Shown here piece after piece: positions 45,628-57,477 of a DNA stretch of 64,000 nt. Where the stretch lies: NCBI GenBank assembly GCA_037179335.1, contig JAKZHN010000033.1:62001-126000 (forward strand). The letters run 5' to 3'. How positions within the stretch are numbered: position 1 is the first letter of the stretch; the number at the start of each line of letters is the position of its first letter. This stretch comes from Cyclaneusma minus. Lineage: Eukaryota > Ascomycota > Leotiomycetes > Marthamycetales > Marthamycetaceae. The position numbers were made by a program, and so were the translations under genes. The notes under the pieces were generated by a model that made no database searches, was not told the DNA's origin, and saw only the letters and a program-made list of their open reading frames with translations.

Positions 45628-47340
45628 TCACATCTTCTCCACTGGCGTCAATCCCAGCAACCTCAATCCATTCCCCAATACCATCTTCGCAGCCTCATAC
45701 GCGCCCGCCCTTGCCAAGCCCATCTCCTCGCCCTCCTCTGCCTCAAATACCTTCAAGTCTGCTTTGTAGCAATCATCCACTCTAGTTGCCACTCTGAACA
45801 AGTAATCCACGAGCTCCTTCGGCTCCGCCATCTGCATAGCGCCATTCACCATGTCTGGCCATTGTGCTAGCAATCGGATGAGACGCATCACAATCGCTTT
45901 CTTGGGAGCTACCTCGTTTTTCAAGAGGGCGAAGTCGGAGACTTGGCGGAGAGTGGGGATGTCGAGGTTTAGTTGTCGGGAGAGCGCGCAGAGACGGGCG
46001 TGCGTGGATTGCAAATAGGGGCCGGTGCGGAGGGTGGGGGATGTCATGTCCTTGAGGGAGAGGGAGAGGGAGGGCTCGCTGGCGGTAGGGGCGGATAGCT
46101 CGTGGATGATGATGGCGGAAATGGCTAGGTTGTAGGCTAGCTGGGCTGGGTCGTCTGTTTCTTTGTTTTCTCTGAGGGAAGGGAGAATATGTGCGGCCAC
46201 GGTATCGATGGCATCGTCGAGGGATTGGGGACGAGGATCTGAGTAAGGGATTTCAGCGTCATCCTGAATTTTGGTGGGAATGTATTGGCATTTGCTGGCA
46301 AGATCGGCGTAGCGGCCGCCCATGATCTGAAGGGTCTTGAGAGTAGTAGGGGTTACACCGTTACCCGTCACGTATATTATCTTGTCCGGGTTGTACGTAT
46401 CCAGACGGTCGGTGGCTGCTGCAATATCTTGTATGAAGCCATCAAGTATGTGTCCACTGCTGTCCGGCTCCTTCAGGATTACATTATCAAGTCCCGGCAA
46501 GCCATTGTGGCCGAAATCAAGAATATGGCGACCTTGGGCACTGTACCTGGAGATGCCTTGTTCCTCCAGGAGCTTTTCTATCGTTGATACGGTCTCCTCT
46601 TTAATTTTCGACCTGCCAGAGTATTCCGCGAATTCGATATTGAGTTGCGCAAAGGATTCTTTCAATTTCTCGAGACTGAACTGATCAATATCACCAAGTT
46701 TCGAAGGCGTACGTTCGTCCAGGTAGTTCACGCGTATAACTTCCCATCCGGCACCGTCGTAGAGGTTGGACAGAAAGCTGCCAATGATAGTGCTGCGCAA
46801 ATGCTTTGCATGAAAGGCAGCCCACATTGGCGCATTGGCGAATTCGACGACAACTTTCCTGCGGCCGGCGGAGGGAACGAAGGTATTCAGGAGGCCCAAG
46901 GTGTGGTTGAAGCCGTACTCGGGCCCGCCTTCGTAAACGCGGGGTAGGACGAGGCAAGGAAGAACATCCGGCTCGAAGTCGAAGCGCAGAGATGCGCCAT
47001 CAGCTCTGGGAGGTTGAAGCAAATCGTTGGCTTGGAACTATTTTGGGTCATTAGTTAATCTTGCCGTGCTGTCACGAAGACTCACTTCCTTGGCTAATTC
47101 CACAGCCTTCTCTTCTGGCGAGACATCCTTGATTTCTAAGCGATCCACGGCAAGTATGAGGTCGCCCTCGTCGAGCGAGCTTCCACGGGCAATCGAGTCG
47201 AAGATCGATTTCGCATCGATGGAGGTAAGCTTGTATAACTGTTCGGTGATGGCGACACGGAAGACATCAACGGGGTTGAGGCCGGGGAAGACATTCCCGT
47301 AGAGGGCGTCCAGAGCCGACTCTTCCGCTTCACTGCCCAT
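45628..47340 (-). CDS. Arginyl-tRNA synthetase-like protein lacking signature motifs, 554 aa
   Basis: Exons (minus) 47340..47086 and 47037..45628 join over a 48-nt intron. The protein follows cytosolic ArgRS from end to end: an N-terminal additional domain, FHAKHLRSTIIGSFLSNLYD (about residue 160), the anticodon-binding part with TGPYLQSTHARLCAL and LIRLLAQWPDMVNGA, and an ending NGLRLLGLTPVEKM that is typical of the family. Yet the class I HIGH-type motif is H-A-K-H rather than H-x-G-H. The Gly-Asp-Trp-Gly segment after it is replaced by LDERTPSKLG with a deletion of roughly 60 residues, and the Met-Ser-x-x-Lys loop is absent (the region reads QYIPTKIQDDAEIPYSD). It probably cannot charge tRNA. 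The frame is intact with no stops, so it looks like a conserved paralogue with another role, not a dead gene. Confidence 0.85.
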
Positions 47341-48115
47341 GACGGAGGGACTATTGCGCGGGTTTTGATAGGTATGGAACGTACAAAAATGAGATCAAAG
47401 AGGAGATGTTGAAAATGGAAAGTTGCTGACAAAAGCCAAAAGTGTGACGACTTATCTGCTAGCCCGGGTGCTCGTGGAGGTCTCAAAGGACTTCGGCATG
47501 GAGACAATTAGATAAGTGGCTCACTAGAGCAGTATTGTCTGAGCTTCTTCTGTCGTTTTCTGGAGTGCGATTCATTGGAAAGAGGCGGAATCCGGTTCCG
47601 GCAAAAAGGAAAAGCACAAGCGGATCTCACACTCACAGTCGAAGCACCTGTTAATTGAAGGCCAAGTCGTCGCCAGCCTTCCAGCAGGATCAAGGTTTTG
47701 CGGCGAAAAGCCAATTGCGCATGCCATCATCGCATGTGATTTGTGAGATTGAGCCCCTCGTTGACTCGTCGAAGTAGGCGGTCCCCGTGGTAACGGAAGG
47801 TGCCCCGGCCACGTCCTTCTTTAATGAGTCTATTTAGCGGACCCCTGGCGATCTCGCGATCTCTCAAACCAGGCTGCGACAGCCGGCCGCGACACCCCAC
47901 AACCTGCCGAAACCGAAGCGACGCCTGAGTTGTTGCATCCCTTCTTGACCGTGAGGCTGTGCTTGCAGACGCTTTCGTCTTATCAGGCCAGCATTCCTCT
48001 TCTCTCGCGCCTAATTTCCTACACCCTACAATTTCTCAAATACCGAGCCGCGCAAATCTCGACTCTCCTTACAGTTCCTTCTCCCAACGACCGCTTGTCC
48101 TTGCCAGGAGAAGCA
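47341..48115. promoter_or_regulatory. Divergent intergenic region, ArgRS-like / Rcr-like genes
   Basis: 775 bases between two divergent start codons. A rightward frame runs from 47930 into the Rcr-like gene but looks like leader. No specific site identified. Confidence 0.4.
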
Positions 48116-48814
48116 ATGGCTGTGTTTGCGAGACAGTATGTGGGCGTGGATGACGACGGCGACGTTGTTGAATATGACGACGGCGATGTTCCCTGGTGGG
48201 ATACCACAGTATGCTCTCCAGTTGCGCATCTCCAGGACAACTTACTGATCTTGTGCTTCAGACTGCCTACGAGGTCAAATGGGCCATCTTCTTCGGATTG
48301 CTCATCCTCATCCTGGCCTACCTGGTCATCGGCCGCCTCCACGTGAAGAGCAGGATCAGGAAGCGCAAGGCTCCTCTGGCCTACCACCGAGTAAGTGCCC
48401 CTCCCACTGCCAGCTTGCAACGAGCGAAGACGATCAACTAACACTTCCCAGTGGATGCTCAGCCGAGAAGAACGCGTTCTCTATGATCCCAGCTACCGAC
48501 CTCCTCAGAATCCCCAAGCCTTCTACACGCAATACCGACCTGCGCAGGCATACGGCATGGATGACCTTGCACCACCCCAATACGACCCGAATGCCCAACG
48601 ACCACCCAACTACCAGCCCCAGGCAGGTATGCCAACTTCCTCAGGCCCACCAGCAGGCGGCTCAAAAGTCGACCCAGCGCAAGCAGCCTACAGGCCTGTC
48701 AACAGCGATGACGACGCTCCGGAATACTCGCCCCCTGCTGGCCCTCCACCGTCTGCTCTGACTGCCGACCATACTGGAGCGAGCACCACGAGCAACAACC
48801 CCTATCGTCTTTAG
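48116..48814 (+). CDS. Rcr-like single-span membrane protein with PY motifs, 194 aa
   Basis: Exons 48116..48208, 48262..48390 and 48452..48814. The order is: a short acidic N-terminus (VDDDGDVVEYDDGDVPWWDTT), one membrane helix (AIFFGLLILILAYLVIGRL), then a basic stop (RIRKRKAPLAYHRWML). The long Pro/Gln/Tyr-rich tail contains PPQY and PPNY. This is the design of the Rcr1/Rcr2 proteins of yeast, which act in endosome/plasma-membrane sorting by binding the Rsp5 ubiquitin ligase through PPxY motifs. Both introns are short (53 and 61 nt). Function by family; the exact orthologue is uncertain. Confidence 0.75.
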
Positions 48815-49190
48815 GGGCGACATCTGACGACTCGTTTGTTTTTTTGGCATTTCGGAATGGAAGGCGTTTGCGTGCATCAGGAGCATATGGAAGGCAAGGC
48901 TTTTGAGTTAGGGCACTGGCGGGCGGCTTGTAAATTAATCAGATGACTGGGAAACCCATTTGCAAGGCGCCAGGTTGAGCAAAATAAGAAAAGCACACCC
49001 TAATATCATATTGAACACACCTATGAACTCCACATCCTGCGCCTGGTTCCTGTCCAAATGACGCTCTTGTCTGTAGTTAAAGCTCCTTGTAAATGATGCC
49101 CCCGCTGTAAATGATTGGCCTGCCGTAAACGATGCCCCATCTCCGCCTTTTTGATATAGCAACGTGCCAAACTGCCCATCTCGAACTCCC
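48815..49190. other. Convergent intergenic region, no gene
   Basis: Lies between two convergent stop codons. It includes short TAAATGAT/GTAAATGATG-like words repeated three times at 49075-49140, with no coding frame worth calling. Confidence 0.5.
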
Positions 49191-49969
49191 TCAGTCTAAA
49201 TCCATCGGCACGGGATCTGCTGGCACAAAAGGTTGGGCGGCGGCGGGAACTTCTGCTGTCTGGGACCATGCAGGCCACGGCGTCTGAGCACCACTGAGCC
49301 CATTGGCCATCCCATTCATTCCCGCCTCCGCGTCCATCTCAGGCCTCCCTTCAGCAGCCGCTGTGGCCGCCACACTCGACGATGCTGTATCATGATTCGC
49401 CATCGCCCTGGCTCTGGCCTCGATAATGGCCTTCCTCACACTGTCCTTCTCTTCTGGCACAGACAGTGAACTGGGCACACTATACAGCACAAGCTGATTC
49501 TGGCCGGCAAGTTCGCCCTGACTATTGGCCAGGACGGAAGCAGGTATGCGGTTATTCAATAGATGTTTTTCGATGTCCGGCAGAAGTATCAGCTTCCCCT
49601 CGTCATCTTCACTCTCGGACAACTCGTCGTCGATATTGTAGATATAGACTTTATGCTTTGTGTCATCCAGGCGCATCGCATCATCATCAATGGCAGGAGT
49701 ACTTTTCAGTCCCTCGGAAGCTTTCGACGGTCGAGGTAGGACGTGGGCTGCCAAGGAGGGGTTCTCAACGGGAACGTAAAGCTTCTGGCCATTTTGCTCT
49801 GCGGACAAAGCCTTGTCAGCGAAAGCATGTGTCAATAGAAGTGTAAATGGAACAGCATACCGAGATTCAGCAGACTCAGGCGTTTGGAGAGACGCTCGTT
49901 GTCCTGGTTCTCGGCTTTTCTCTTCGCGCCCCTCGTGGTGACAAACGGTCGCTCCATAGCCATCGCCAT
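49191..49969 (-). CDS. Uncharacterised conserved-looking protein, 238 aa
   Basis: Exons (minus) 49969..49861 and 49798..49191 over a 62-nt intron. The start MAMAMERPFV is chosen because the sequence before it in the same frame does not look coded. The N-terminus RGAKRKAENQDNERLSKRLSLLNL is basic and helical, the junction restores EQNGQKLYVPVENP, and the middle is acidic (NIDDELSESEDDEGKLILLPDIEKHLL). The C-terminus is Ala/Gly/Met-rich and ends PADPVPMDLD. No membrane segment. The make-up suggests a nuclear protein. I do not recognise a family function. It shares a 358-base divergent promoter region with the alanyl-tRNA synthetase gene. Confidence 0.75.
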
Positions 49970-50327
49970 CTCCTGTGCTGTGCCTCTTCGTCCTTCTCTC
50001 GCGCACGCCCCACTAAGGTACCTAGGCAAAATAGCCAATGCAGCCGCGCAAACGATAAAAATTCAAGCCGCGACAATTGTCGACCGATACTGGATAATTG
50101 CCCGCGACGAGTTGCGCCTGTTACGCCAAGCAGCTGTAGGACGAGATAGGTGAAGGGAGCTTGATAGGCGGATGACCTGGGGCGGGCTGCCGCGACGTAT
50201 TTGGGGATTTCGATTGAGTCACCCTCGAACATTCTACAAAGACGCAGAACCCCGATTTTTGCCCACCCGGCGACCGCATTCCAACACAAAGATACAACGC
50301 CGCTTCGCGCACCGAGTGAGCAGGGCC
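49970..50327. promoter_or_regulatory. Divergent promoter region, unknown gene / alanyl-tRNA synthetase
   Basis: The last ~156 bases are also open in frame with AlaRS and could code a mitochondrial leader when translation starts upstream at 50172. Confidence 0.5.
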
Positions 50328-50766
50328 ATGTCGGCTCAAGAGACAAAATGGCCGGCCTTGGCTGTGCGGAAGCAGTTCATGGACTACTTCGAGGGCAAGC
50401 AGCACACTGTTGGTACGTGGTGGGGCAGTCCGCAGAGAGCTCCTCGAGGGCTCTGCCATTTCTGCATAGCTTCAGCTGTGCTTTGGCGGAGCTGAAGCAC
50501 AGCTGAGGGAGCTCATTCCTCGAATGCAATTGTTCTTGTAGCCTGTATCTGACTGCTATACAGTTCCTTCGTCCTCTGTCGTCCCCCACAATGACCCCAC
50601 CCTACTTTTCACCAATGCCGGGATGAACCAGTTCAAGCCCATTTTCCTGGGCACTGTGGGCAAGACCGATGACATGGCACAGCTGAAGCGAGCTGTCGAC
50701 TCGCAGAAGTGCATTCGTGCCGGTGGAAAACACAACGACCTCGACGATGTCGGCAAGGACAGCTAC

Positions 50767-50797
<31 letters not shown>

Positions 50798-53456
50798 GGT
50801 CGTTCGGCGATTACTTCAAGAAGGAAGCCATTGAGATGTCGTGGGAGCTTCTGACCAAGGTCTACGGATTGGAGGCTGACCGTCTCTATGTCACCTATTT
50901 CGAGGGCGACAAGGCGAGTGGTGTGGAGCCTGACTTTGAGGCTAGGGACTTGTGGAAGTCGGTCGGTGTTGCTGAGGACCACATCTTGCCCGGCAACATG
51001 AAGGACAACTTCTGGGAGATGGGTGACCAAGGTCCTTGCGGTCCTTGCAGTGAAGTCCATTACGATCGGATAGGCGGACGAAATGCTGCCCATCTGGTGA
51101 ACCAGGACGACCCGAATGTGCTCGAGATCTGGAACAACGTCTTTATCCAGTTCGACCGACAGAAGGACCGCTCGCTGAAGACTCTGCCTGCCAAGCATGT
51201 CGATACCGGAATGGGTTTTGAACGCTTGGTCTCTTGCCTCCAGAACAAGTTCTCGAACTACGACACCGATGTCTTCTACCCCTTATTCCAGAAGATCCAG
51301 GAAGTCACCGGAGCACGGCCATACACTGACAAGTACGGTGCCGACGATGCTGACGGTATTGACACTGCTTACCGTGTCATTGCCGACCACATTCGATTAC
51401 TCACATTCGCCATTTCTGACGGTGGAGTCCCCAACAACGAAGGACGTGGTTACGTCGTCAGACGTGTGCTGAGAAGAGGATCTCGCTATGCGAGAAAGTA
51501 CTTCAATGCCGAGATCGGAAGCTTCTTTTCCAAGATCCTCCCCGCCCTCGTCGCTCAAATGGGTGACCAATTCCCCGAAATCCGTAAGAAGGAGCAGGAT
51601 GTGAAGGAGATTCTGGACGAGGAAGAAGAGGCTTTCGCCAAGACTCTGGACCGAGGTGAGAAGATGTTTGAGAAGTACGCTGCTCAGGCAATCAAGTCCG
51701 GTGACAAGAAGCTTTCCGGAGATGATGTTTGGCGTCTGTACGATACCTTTGGTTTCCCCGAGGATCTGACCAAGATCATGGCCGAGGAGAGAGGTCTTGA
51801 GCTGGATGAGAAGGAGATCAGAGCCGCTGAATTGCGGGCGAAGGAAGCTAGCAAGTCTGTCAAGGACACTGCTCATACTTTCGCCAAACTCGACGTTCAC
51901 CAGATTGCCGACCTTGACAAGCAAGGTATTCCCCGGCCGGACGACGAGGCCAAATTCTCCCGTGGCGACACCACTGGCAAAGTGCAGCTGATCTACGACG
52001 GCAAGAACTTTGTGAAGAGCACAAAAGACTTGCCCAAAGACCAATCCTTCGGAATCCTTCTCGACCGCACCAACTTCTATGCTGAACAGGGTGGTCAGGT
52101 CGCCGATACCGGCAAACTTGTCGTCGACGGCGTCGCCGAGTTCAAAGTCCTCGACACACAAGCCTACGGTGGCTACATCCTCCACAACGGCTACTTCAGC
52201 TACGGCTCTCTTTCCTCTGGCGACGAAGTCATCTGCGAATACGATGAGCTCCGCCGCCAACCAATCCGTAACAACCACACCGGAACACACATCCTGAACC
52301 ACGCCCTCCGCGAAATCCTCGGCGACGACGTCAACCAGAAAGGTTCTCTCGTCGATGCCGACAAGCTGCGTTTCGATTTCTCGCACAAAACCGGTGTTAC
52401 GCTTGATGAGTTGAGAAAGATTGAGGATTCGAGCAATTCGTATATCAAGCAGAATTGCCGCATCTACAGCAAAGAAGTCGATCTCGACCTTGCAAAGAGC
52501 ATCGAGGGCGTGCGTGCTGTGTTTGGCGAAACATACCCAAATCCTGTGCGTGTCGTCTCCGTCGGCGTCGAAGTCGAAACCCTTCTCTCCGAGCCCCGCA
52601 ATCCCGAATGGCGCAAAGTGTCTGTTGAGTTCTGCGGCGGTACGCACGTTGAGCAGACAGGCTTGATCAAGGACCTTGTGATTGTTGAGGAAAGCGGCAT
52701 TGCAAAGGGCATTCGTCGTATCATCGCTTACACCGGCGATGCTGCACACCAAGTCCAGCGCGTTGCCCAGGAATTCTCGAAGCGTCTTGATGTCCTCGAC
52801 AAGCTGCCATTTGGAGCTGAGAAGGAGCAGGAGTGCAAGACGGTGCAGAACGACCTGAGTCATCTGACCATCTCGACGCTGACTAAGGAGGAGCTGAAGG
52901 CGAGGTTTGCTAAGATCCAGAAGGGCGTGATTGATGAGCAGAAGAAGAGGCAGAAGGCTGAGGCCAAGACGGCTCTGGATGTTGTGGGCAAGCATTTTGA
53001 GGAGACGAAGGAGGGTTCTTCGTTCTTTGTGGGCAGGCTGCCGATTTCGGCGAATGCAAAGGCTGTCGGTGAGGTGATGAATCACTATCGCAGCAAGGCG
53101 AAGGATAAGACAGTTTACGTGTTTGGAGGGAGCGAGGAGGAGGGTGCTGTGGTGCATGGTGTTTACGTGGGCACGGTAAGTTCTCTTTGCATTCATCTGA
53201 TTGCTTCGCCAAACTCTTGAAGTCCGTCCGACTGGGGCTAGTTATCACAGAGACGGATGCTAATCACGATTTCATGTAGGATGCGGCCTCCAAGGGCGTC
53301 ACGGCCGAGCAATGGGCAGCCAAGGTCTCGGAAGTCGTCGGTGGCAAGTCCGGAGGCAAGGAGCCGACGAGACAGGGCCAGGGCACCAAGCCGGAGATGA
53401 TCGATGAGGCGGTTGCTGTGGCCGCGCAGTGGCTTGCGGAGAAGCTGAAGCTTTGA
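50328..53456 (+). CDS. ala1: Alanyl-tRNA synthetase, 957 aa
   Basis: Exons 50328..50412, 50564..53175 and 53280..53456 join in frame. It charges tRNA-Ala. Class II landmarks: [70 protein letters not shown] and VDTGMGFERL, then EGRGYVVRRVLRRGSR. The editing domain shows NHTGTHILNHALREILG (His-rich metal site) and VEFCGGTHVEQTG (Cys and His of the same site). The C-terminal C-Ala part ends AVAAQWLAEKLKL. Length matches other eukaryotic enzymes. The start chosen gives the cytosolic form MSAQETKWP; from an in-frame ATG at 50172 a 52-residue Arg-rich leader would make a mitochondrial form, as one fungal gene commonly serves both compartments. Confidence 0.97.
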
Positions 53457-56444
53457 TTTGACGTGTCCTGTGGGACTGGTTTGGGACGTCTTTCACCACT
53501 CTGATTTGGAGGTTTGATGCTTCTTTCAATGCTTCGCGCTTTGCGCTTTGCGCTTCGCTGTAAGATACAAATATGTAGGAGATGGGAAGAGATGGCATGG
53601 AATGCTAGGTGGTTTTGCTAGGTAGTTTTGCTCGATACCTAGCTATGATCAACGACTATGAAGATCTGATTTGATCTTTGCAAGTCTTCTTGTTCGGGTG
53701 TGGCTTGGTGAGTGGTGGGTTTGTTCGTAAAGTGACGGTTTCATGAACTGTGAACGATTGAATGTCCGGTTTATTTTTCTCTTGGGAGCAGCACACCAAA
53801 CGGGATCGTTTCTCAAGAGGCTTATCCTTCTCTCTTATTGTGGTTTACTTTCTACCACTTGAGATTCACGCACACGGCATTTGCGAGATCCTCAACCAAG
53901 AAGCCTTCTTTTTCTCGGAGACACACTTGTCACGCAATTGAAGAAGTGAAAGCGGATGAGGAAAGGTTTGGTGCCCATGTTTGCAGGAAGCTCTTATCCC
54001 TCCCACATTTACCCCTAGATTTACTCCCCTCAGCTTCACTTACATCTACTGCACCCGCTCCACCAGTCCTTCTTCAGCCCTCATTTCACAAACTCACTAA
54101 AGAACAAACAAATCCGATTCACTTACCTTACTCTGTGAGGCGGGCAGCTGCTTTGGGATTCTTCTTCTCTAGATTGGTTTTCATTCTGGTCTTGGCGTGT
54201 GAGGTGGGGCGGAAAGGAGAGAAAGATGGATGGAAAATACACACACGATGTACCTAGTGGAGTGCGATGAAGCGAGAATGGAGCTATAAGGTAGGTTTCT
54301 TTTTGTTAAGGGATTCACTCCAGGGAACCAGAATTGAACAATCGCTGACAGGCTACGCCGGAAGGCTTTCGACCCGAGGGTTTGGAAGGCTGCAAAGCGC
54401 GTGAGAAGGTGGATGTATCAAAGGCCTGTTTAGGTACCTACACACCAGCTTCGAGGAGTCTTCGTTCTGATGCTGTTTAGTCACCTAGGAAAGAGGCTCT
54501 GGGGACTTGGACAATGGCACAATGGGACAATATTTTGGATATGAAAGTCTCGAGTGCCATGTAACTGTTGCAAAGAGACAGAAGACCAAGTGAGACCCAG
54601 GCCACGCACGTCAAAGCTCGAAGGTCTCCCTGTCCGAGGCAAAATGACCCTCTGAGCCTCATAGCCCTATCCATGCACAAGCATTGGGGGTGGCGTGGGA
54701 TGAATGGCAAGAATCTGGGAGAGGCAATGGCACAATGCCCTCAAGTACGTAGCCAGGTTTGAGGGATTGTACCAAGTGCCGCAGGCCCGTAGTACCACAG
54801 AAACGCTTCAGATAAGCATGAACAAACGCCTTCTATCATGTCTGATTCGCCAATTCCAGAAACAAGAACACCGTCGTACTCCATCTCCATATCGATCATC
54901 GAGGCTATGCCAGTCATCACGAAGTCGAACCGCTGCCCACAGGCCCAAAAGATAGTGGTAGTAGCATCTGACGCCCATTCCCAGTCTCGAAACAGATTCG
55001 ATATTTTCCAGGTTCCTTAGAAGCTCCGAGAGCCAGTCGATTCTTCTCATTGTGGGGCTGTGAGAGGATGGAAATGCCGCAGTTTGAAGATGTAGAGTAC
55101 CTAAGGGCGTACGACGCGACGTCGTTGCCAGTGAGCCCAACTAGGCAGATGCGTGGAGGACACGTAGAAGGACGCTAGAAGACGCGTTCGAAGGATCGAA
55201 GCTGAATGTCTGACCCGGCCCAGTGTGACCAGTGGCAGTTGCACTGCCCCCTTGCCGACATCCCGGACCGTTTGTACTTTGCCCCAGCCGCCTCCGGTCG
55301 ACTTTGCCTTGGAGATCTCGGATTGACATTGTGAAGTTCCAGGGAGGCGGAGAGATCCTGTTTCTGCTCGACGAACGTCCGATGTCCAATCGCCGCATCT
55401 GCAAGAGAAATTGACAGCAGGAAAGCGAACGGGCTGGTTCCCCTTGACCCACAGCCTGCCCGGTTGCCCGCCCGGAAGCCCTCCTGTACATCCGCACATG
55501 CACGATTTTCCTTCCGCGAAGCGTCAGGAAGTCGAAGATCGAACATCCGGGTGCCAACAAACCTCCGGGAATCGCGCTTTCGACGGCTCCGGGGAACAGA
55601 TTCAAGGCAGAGAAAAAAGGCGCTGCAATGGCAGCGGGGCCGGGACGTCACTCAATCTTCCCGTATGCAAGATCCCTGGCGGTTTTCCCGTTTAGAATTC
55701 CACCTTGACGAGTTTCTGGATTCGGAATTGAACGTGCATATCCATCCCTGCTTCCCGCATCGATAGACCGGGGGGACTTCTTCAAGTGTCTGGACTCGAC
55801 AAACGGCGAAACGCAGGACCTTGCCAACAAACTTCGCGAATTGAACTTGTAGACGCATAGGTACTGAACTGACTTGAGGATCTCAGAATAATGACGATTC
55901 TGAAGACTGTAAACGCGATACAATAATGCCCAACTAACAAGAAAACCTAGCAAAGATACATCATCCAATGCCGGGCGCAGCAAGTCAAAAAGAAAGCGCG
56001 AATACCTTGTTATATGAATATGAGACTTACCATCTGCTATCAAGAGGTGAGGCAGATGAATGATGATAGATCTTGATCCTGCCGAGGGGGCCTGCAGCGT
56101 GGCTATTCCCGCATCTCCCAGCATTCCTTATCCTGCAGCCTTAACCGTTCAAGGTCTTGGCAAATCACATTAGATGCGCAGTGTGGTGTCACAATCGCTC
56201 GTCTCGCTCGTCTGTATCGACAAGGCAAAACCCCATAACCGTGTGCTGCGCGGTAGCCGGTTTGCCTTACAAGATAAAGCTCTCGAGTCTCTTGCCTTAC
56301 CTACCAGAGTCCCAAAGTATTTAAACTCTTCCAACTTCCCGCAGAAATTGTGATATGTGTTGTTGATACTGTTGTGACCATTCCTGTTCAAGATTTATAA
56401 GCAAAGTTAGACTCATACCTTGTTCGATACCGAAGATCGGAAGG
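53457..56444. other. 3-kb gene-poor stretch
   Basis: Frames up to ~158 codons (55101-55651, minus) overlap in three registers and read as low-information sequence; none has a domain or a plausible splice partner. No tRNA or transposon ends were recognised. Confidence 0.5.
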
Positions 56445-57138
56445 ATGGAGATCAAGAACCTGGAATTTTTCCGAGACCATATTGTCGAGATGTGGCATTG
56501 TGGGTTGGAGATTGAGGTTATTGTTGAGCAGTTGCTGGAGGTCAGGCCTAGGGTCCATACTTGGTTCGTCGATCCTACTTACCTTCTCTCAAGCCTCTTA
56601 CCTCGCCTACTCCTAACATCCCATACTTTCAGTACATCAGATGTCCACCACGCCCTCACAATCTGGGCCCAAGAACGCCCCGCCCCCTCCCAGCCGGAAC
56701 CACCATCACCATGCCTTAGTCCACTCAGCACCACAAATCTCTCCAGCATCCCCTACGGCCCCACTCCGCTCGAGGTTTTCCAAACATCTCCGCAGCATGA
56801 CGAACCGCCGTCGTATCAGCTGCTAGACTATCTTTCTGCACCTCCTGGGGTCCCTGCTGGGAAATGTAATGCTCATGTGAGGAGGATAAGCAATGGCTTG
56901 AAGGAGTTTGAGTGAGTACCCGTCTTTCAAATTTAGGTCATGAAGTCTGCAAGCTTGTCCAAATGGAAGAGCTAACAGATAGATGTGCTGAAGCAGACAT
57001 TTTGAAATGAAGGGGACGTTGGTGAAAGGAACTGGGGAGGGGCAGGGATCGAAGAAGAAGAAGAGCGCGAAAGATAGATCGAGGAGAGAGGCGAGAGCAC
57101 ATGGGGAGAACGATAAGATGTGGAAGGAGAGAAGATAG
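56445..57138 (+). CDS. Uncharacterised protein, about 180-203 aa
   Basis: Exons 56445..56911 and 56994..57138; the junction gives GLKEFDRHFEMKGTLV. The N-terminus MEIKNLEFFRDHIVEMWHCGLEIEVIVEQLLE resembles the helix-turn-helix-like opening seen in Clr5-type proteins. A further 69-nt stretch (about 56569-56637) has a CTAAC branch-like word and TTTCAG end and is in frame, so it may be another intron; splicing it would give HTCTSDVHHALTIW. The middle is Pro/Ser-rich and the C-terminus very basic (SKKKKSAKDRSRREA), suggesting a nuclear location. Function unknown. Confidence 0.55.
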
Positions 57139-57477
57139 TGAGCCTTTCTACACAGATACAGATGTTAGGGATGCCATATGGAAGATAGGTTGTCGGTGTT
57201 TGGCTTTGGATGTGAATTTCTGGCTTGGAGAAGACGGCGACGATGAATTTTCAAGTATACCTCGATGTTTGATGCCAGGAAAGACATAAGAGGTGTTGGG
57301 GCCAAGGTGTATAGAGAAAAAAACCGGGTGGTGCTTTGTGAATAGACTGATGACAATGAGGTTGTAGCATTGGAATGCAGAGATTCACAAGGATGAGAAT
57401 ATGCCCACTCGAGCCGTGGTATATACAGTTTTGATTTCAATATATACAGAAGCCGGTCTACTTCATCTATATGCCAT
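57139..57477. other. Convergent intergenic region, no gene
   Basis: Short space between convergent genes, AT-richer than the flanks; likely 3' untranslated regions. Confidence 0.5.

Noticed and set aside
51397..53196. 599-codon open frame antisense to alanyl-tRNA synthetase
   Set aside because: It mirrors the codon bias of a clearly real gene on the other strand and shows no domain of its own.
55101..55651. Three overlapping minus-strand frames of 130-158 codons
   Set aside because: Being open in three registers at once points to low stop density, not coding; no motif in any of them.
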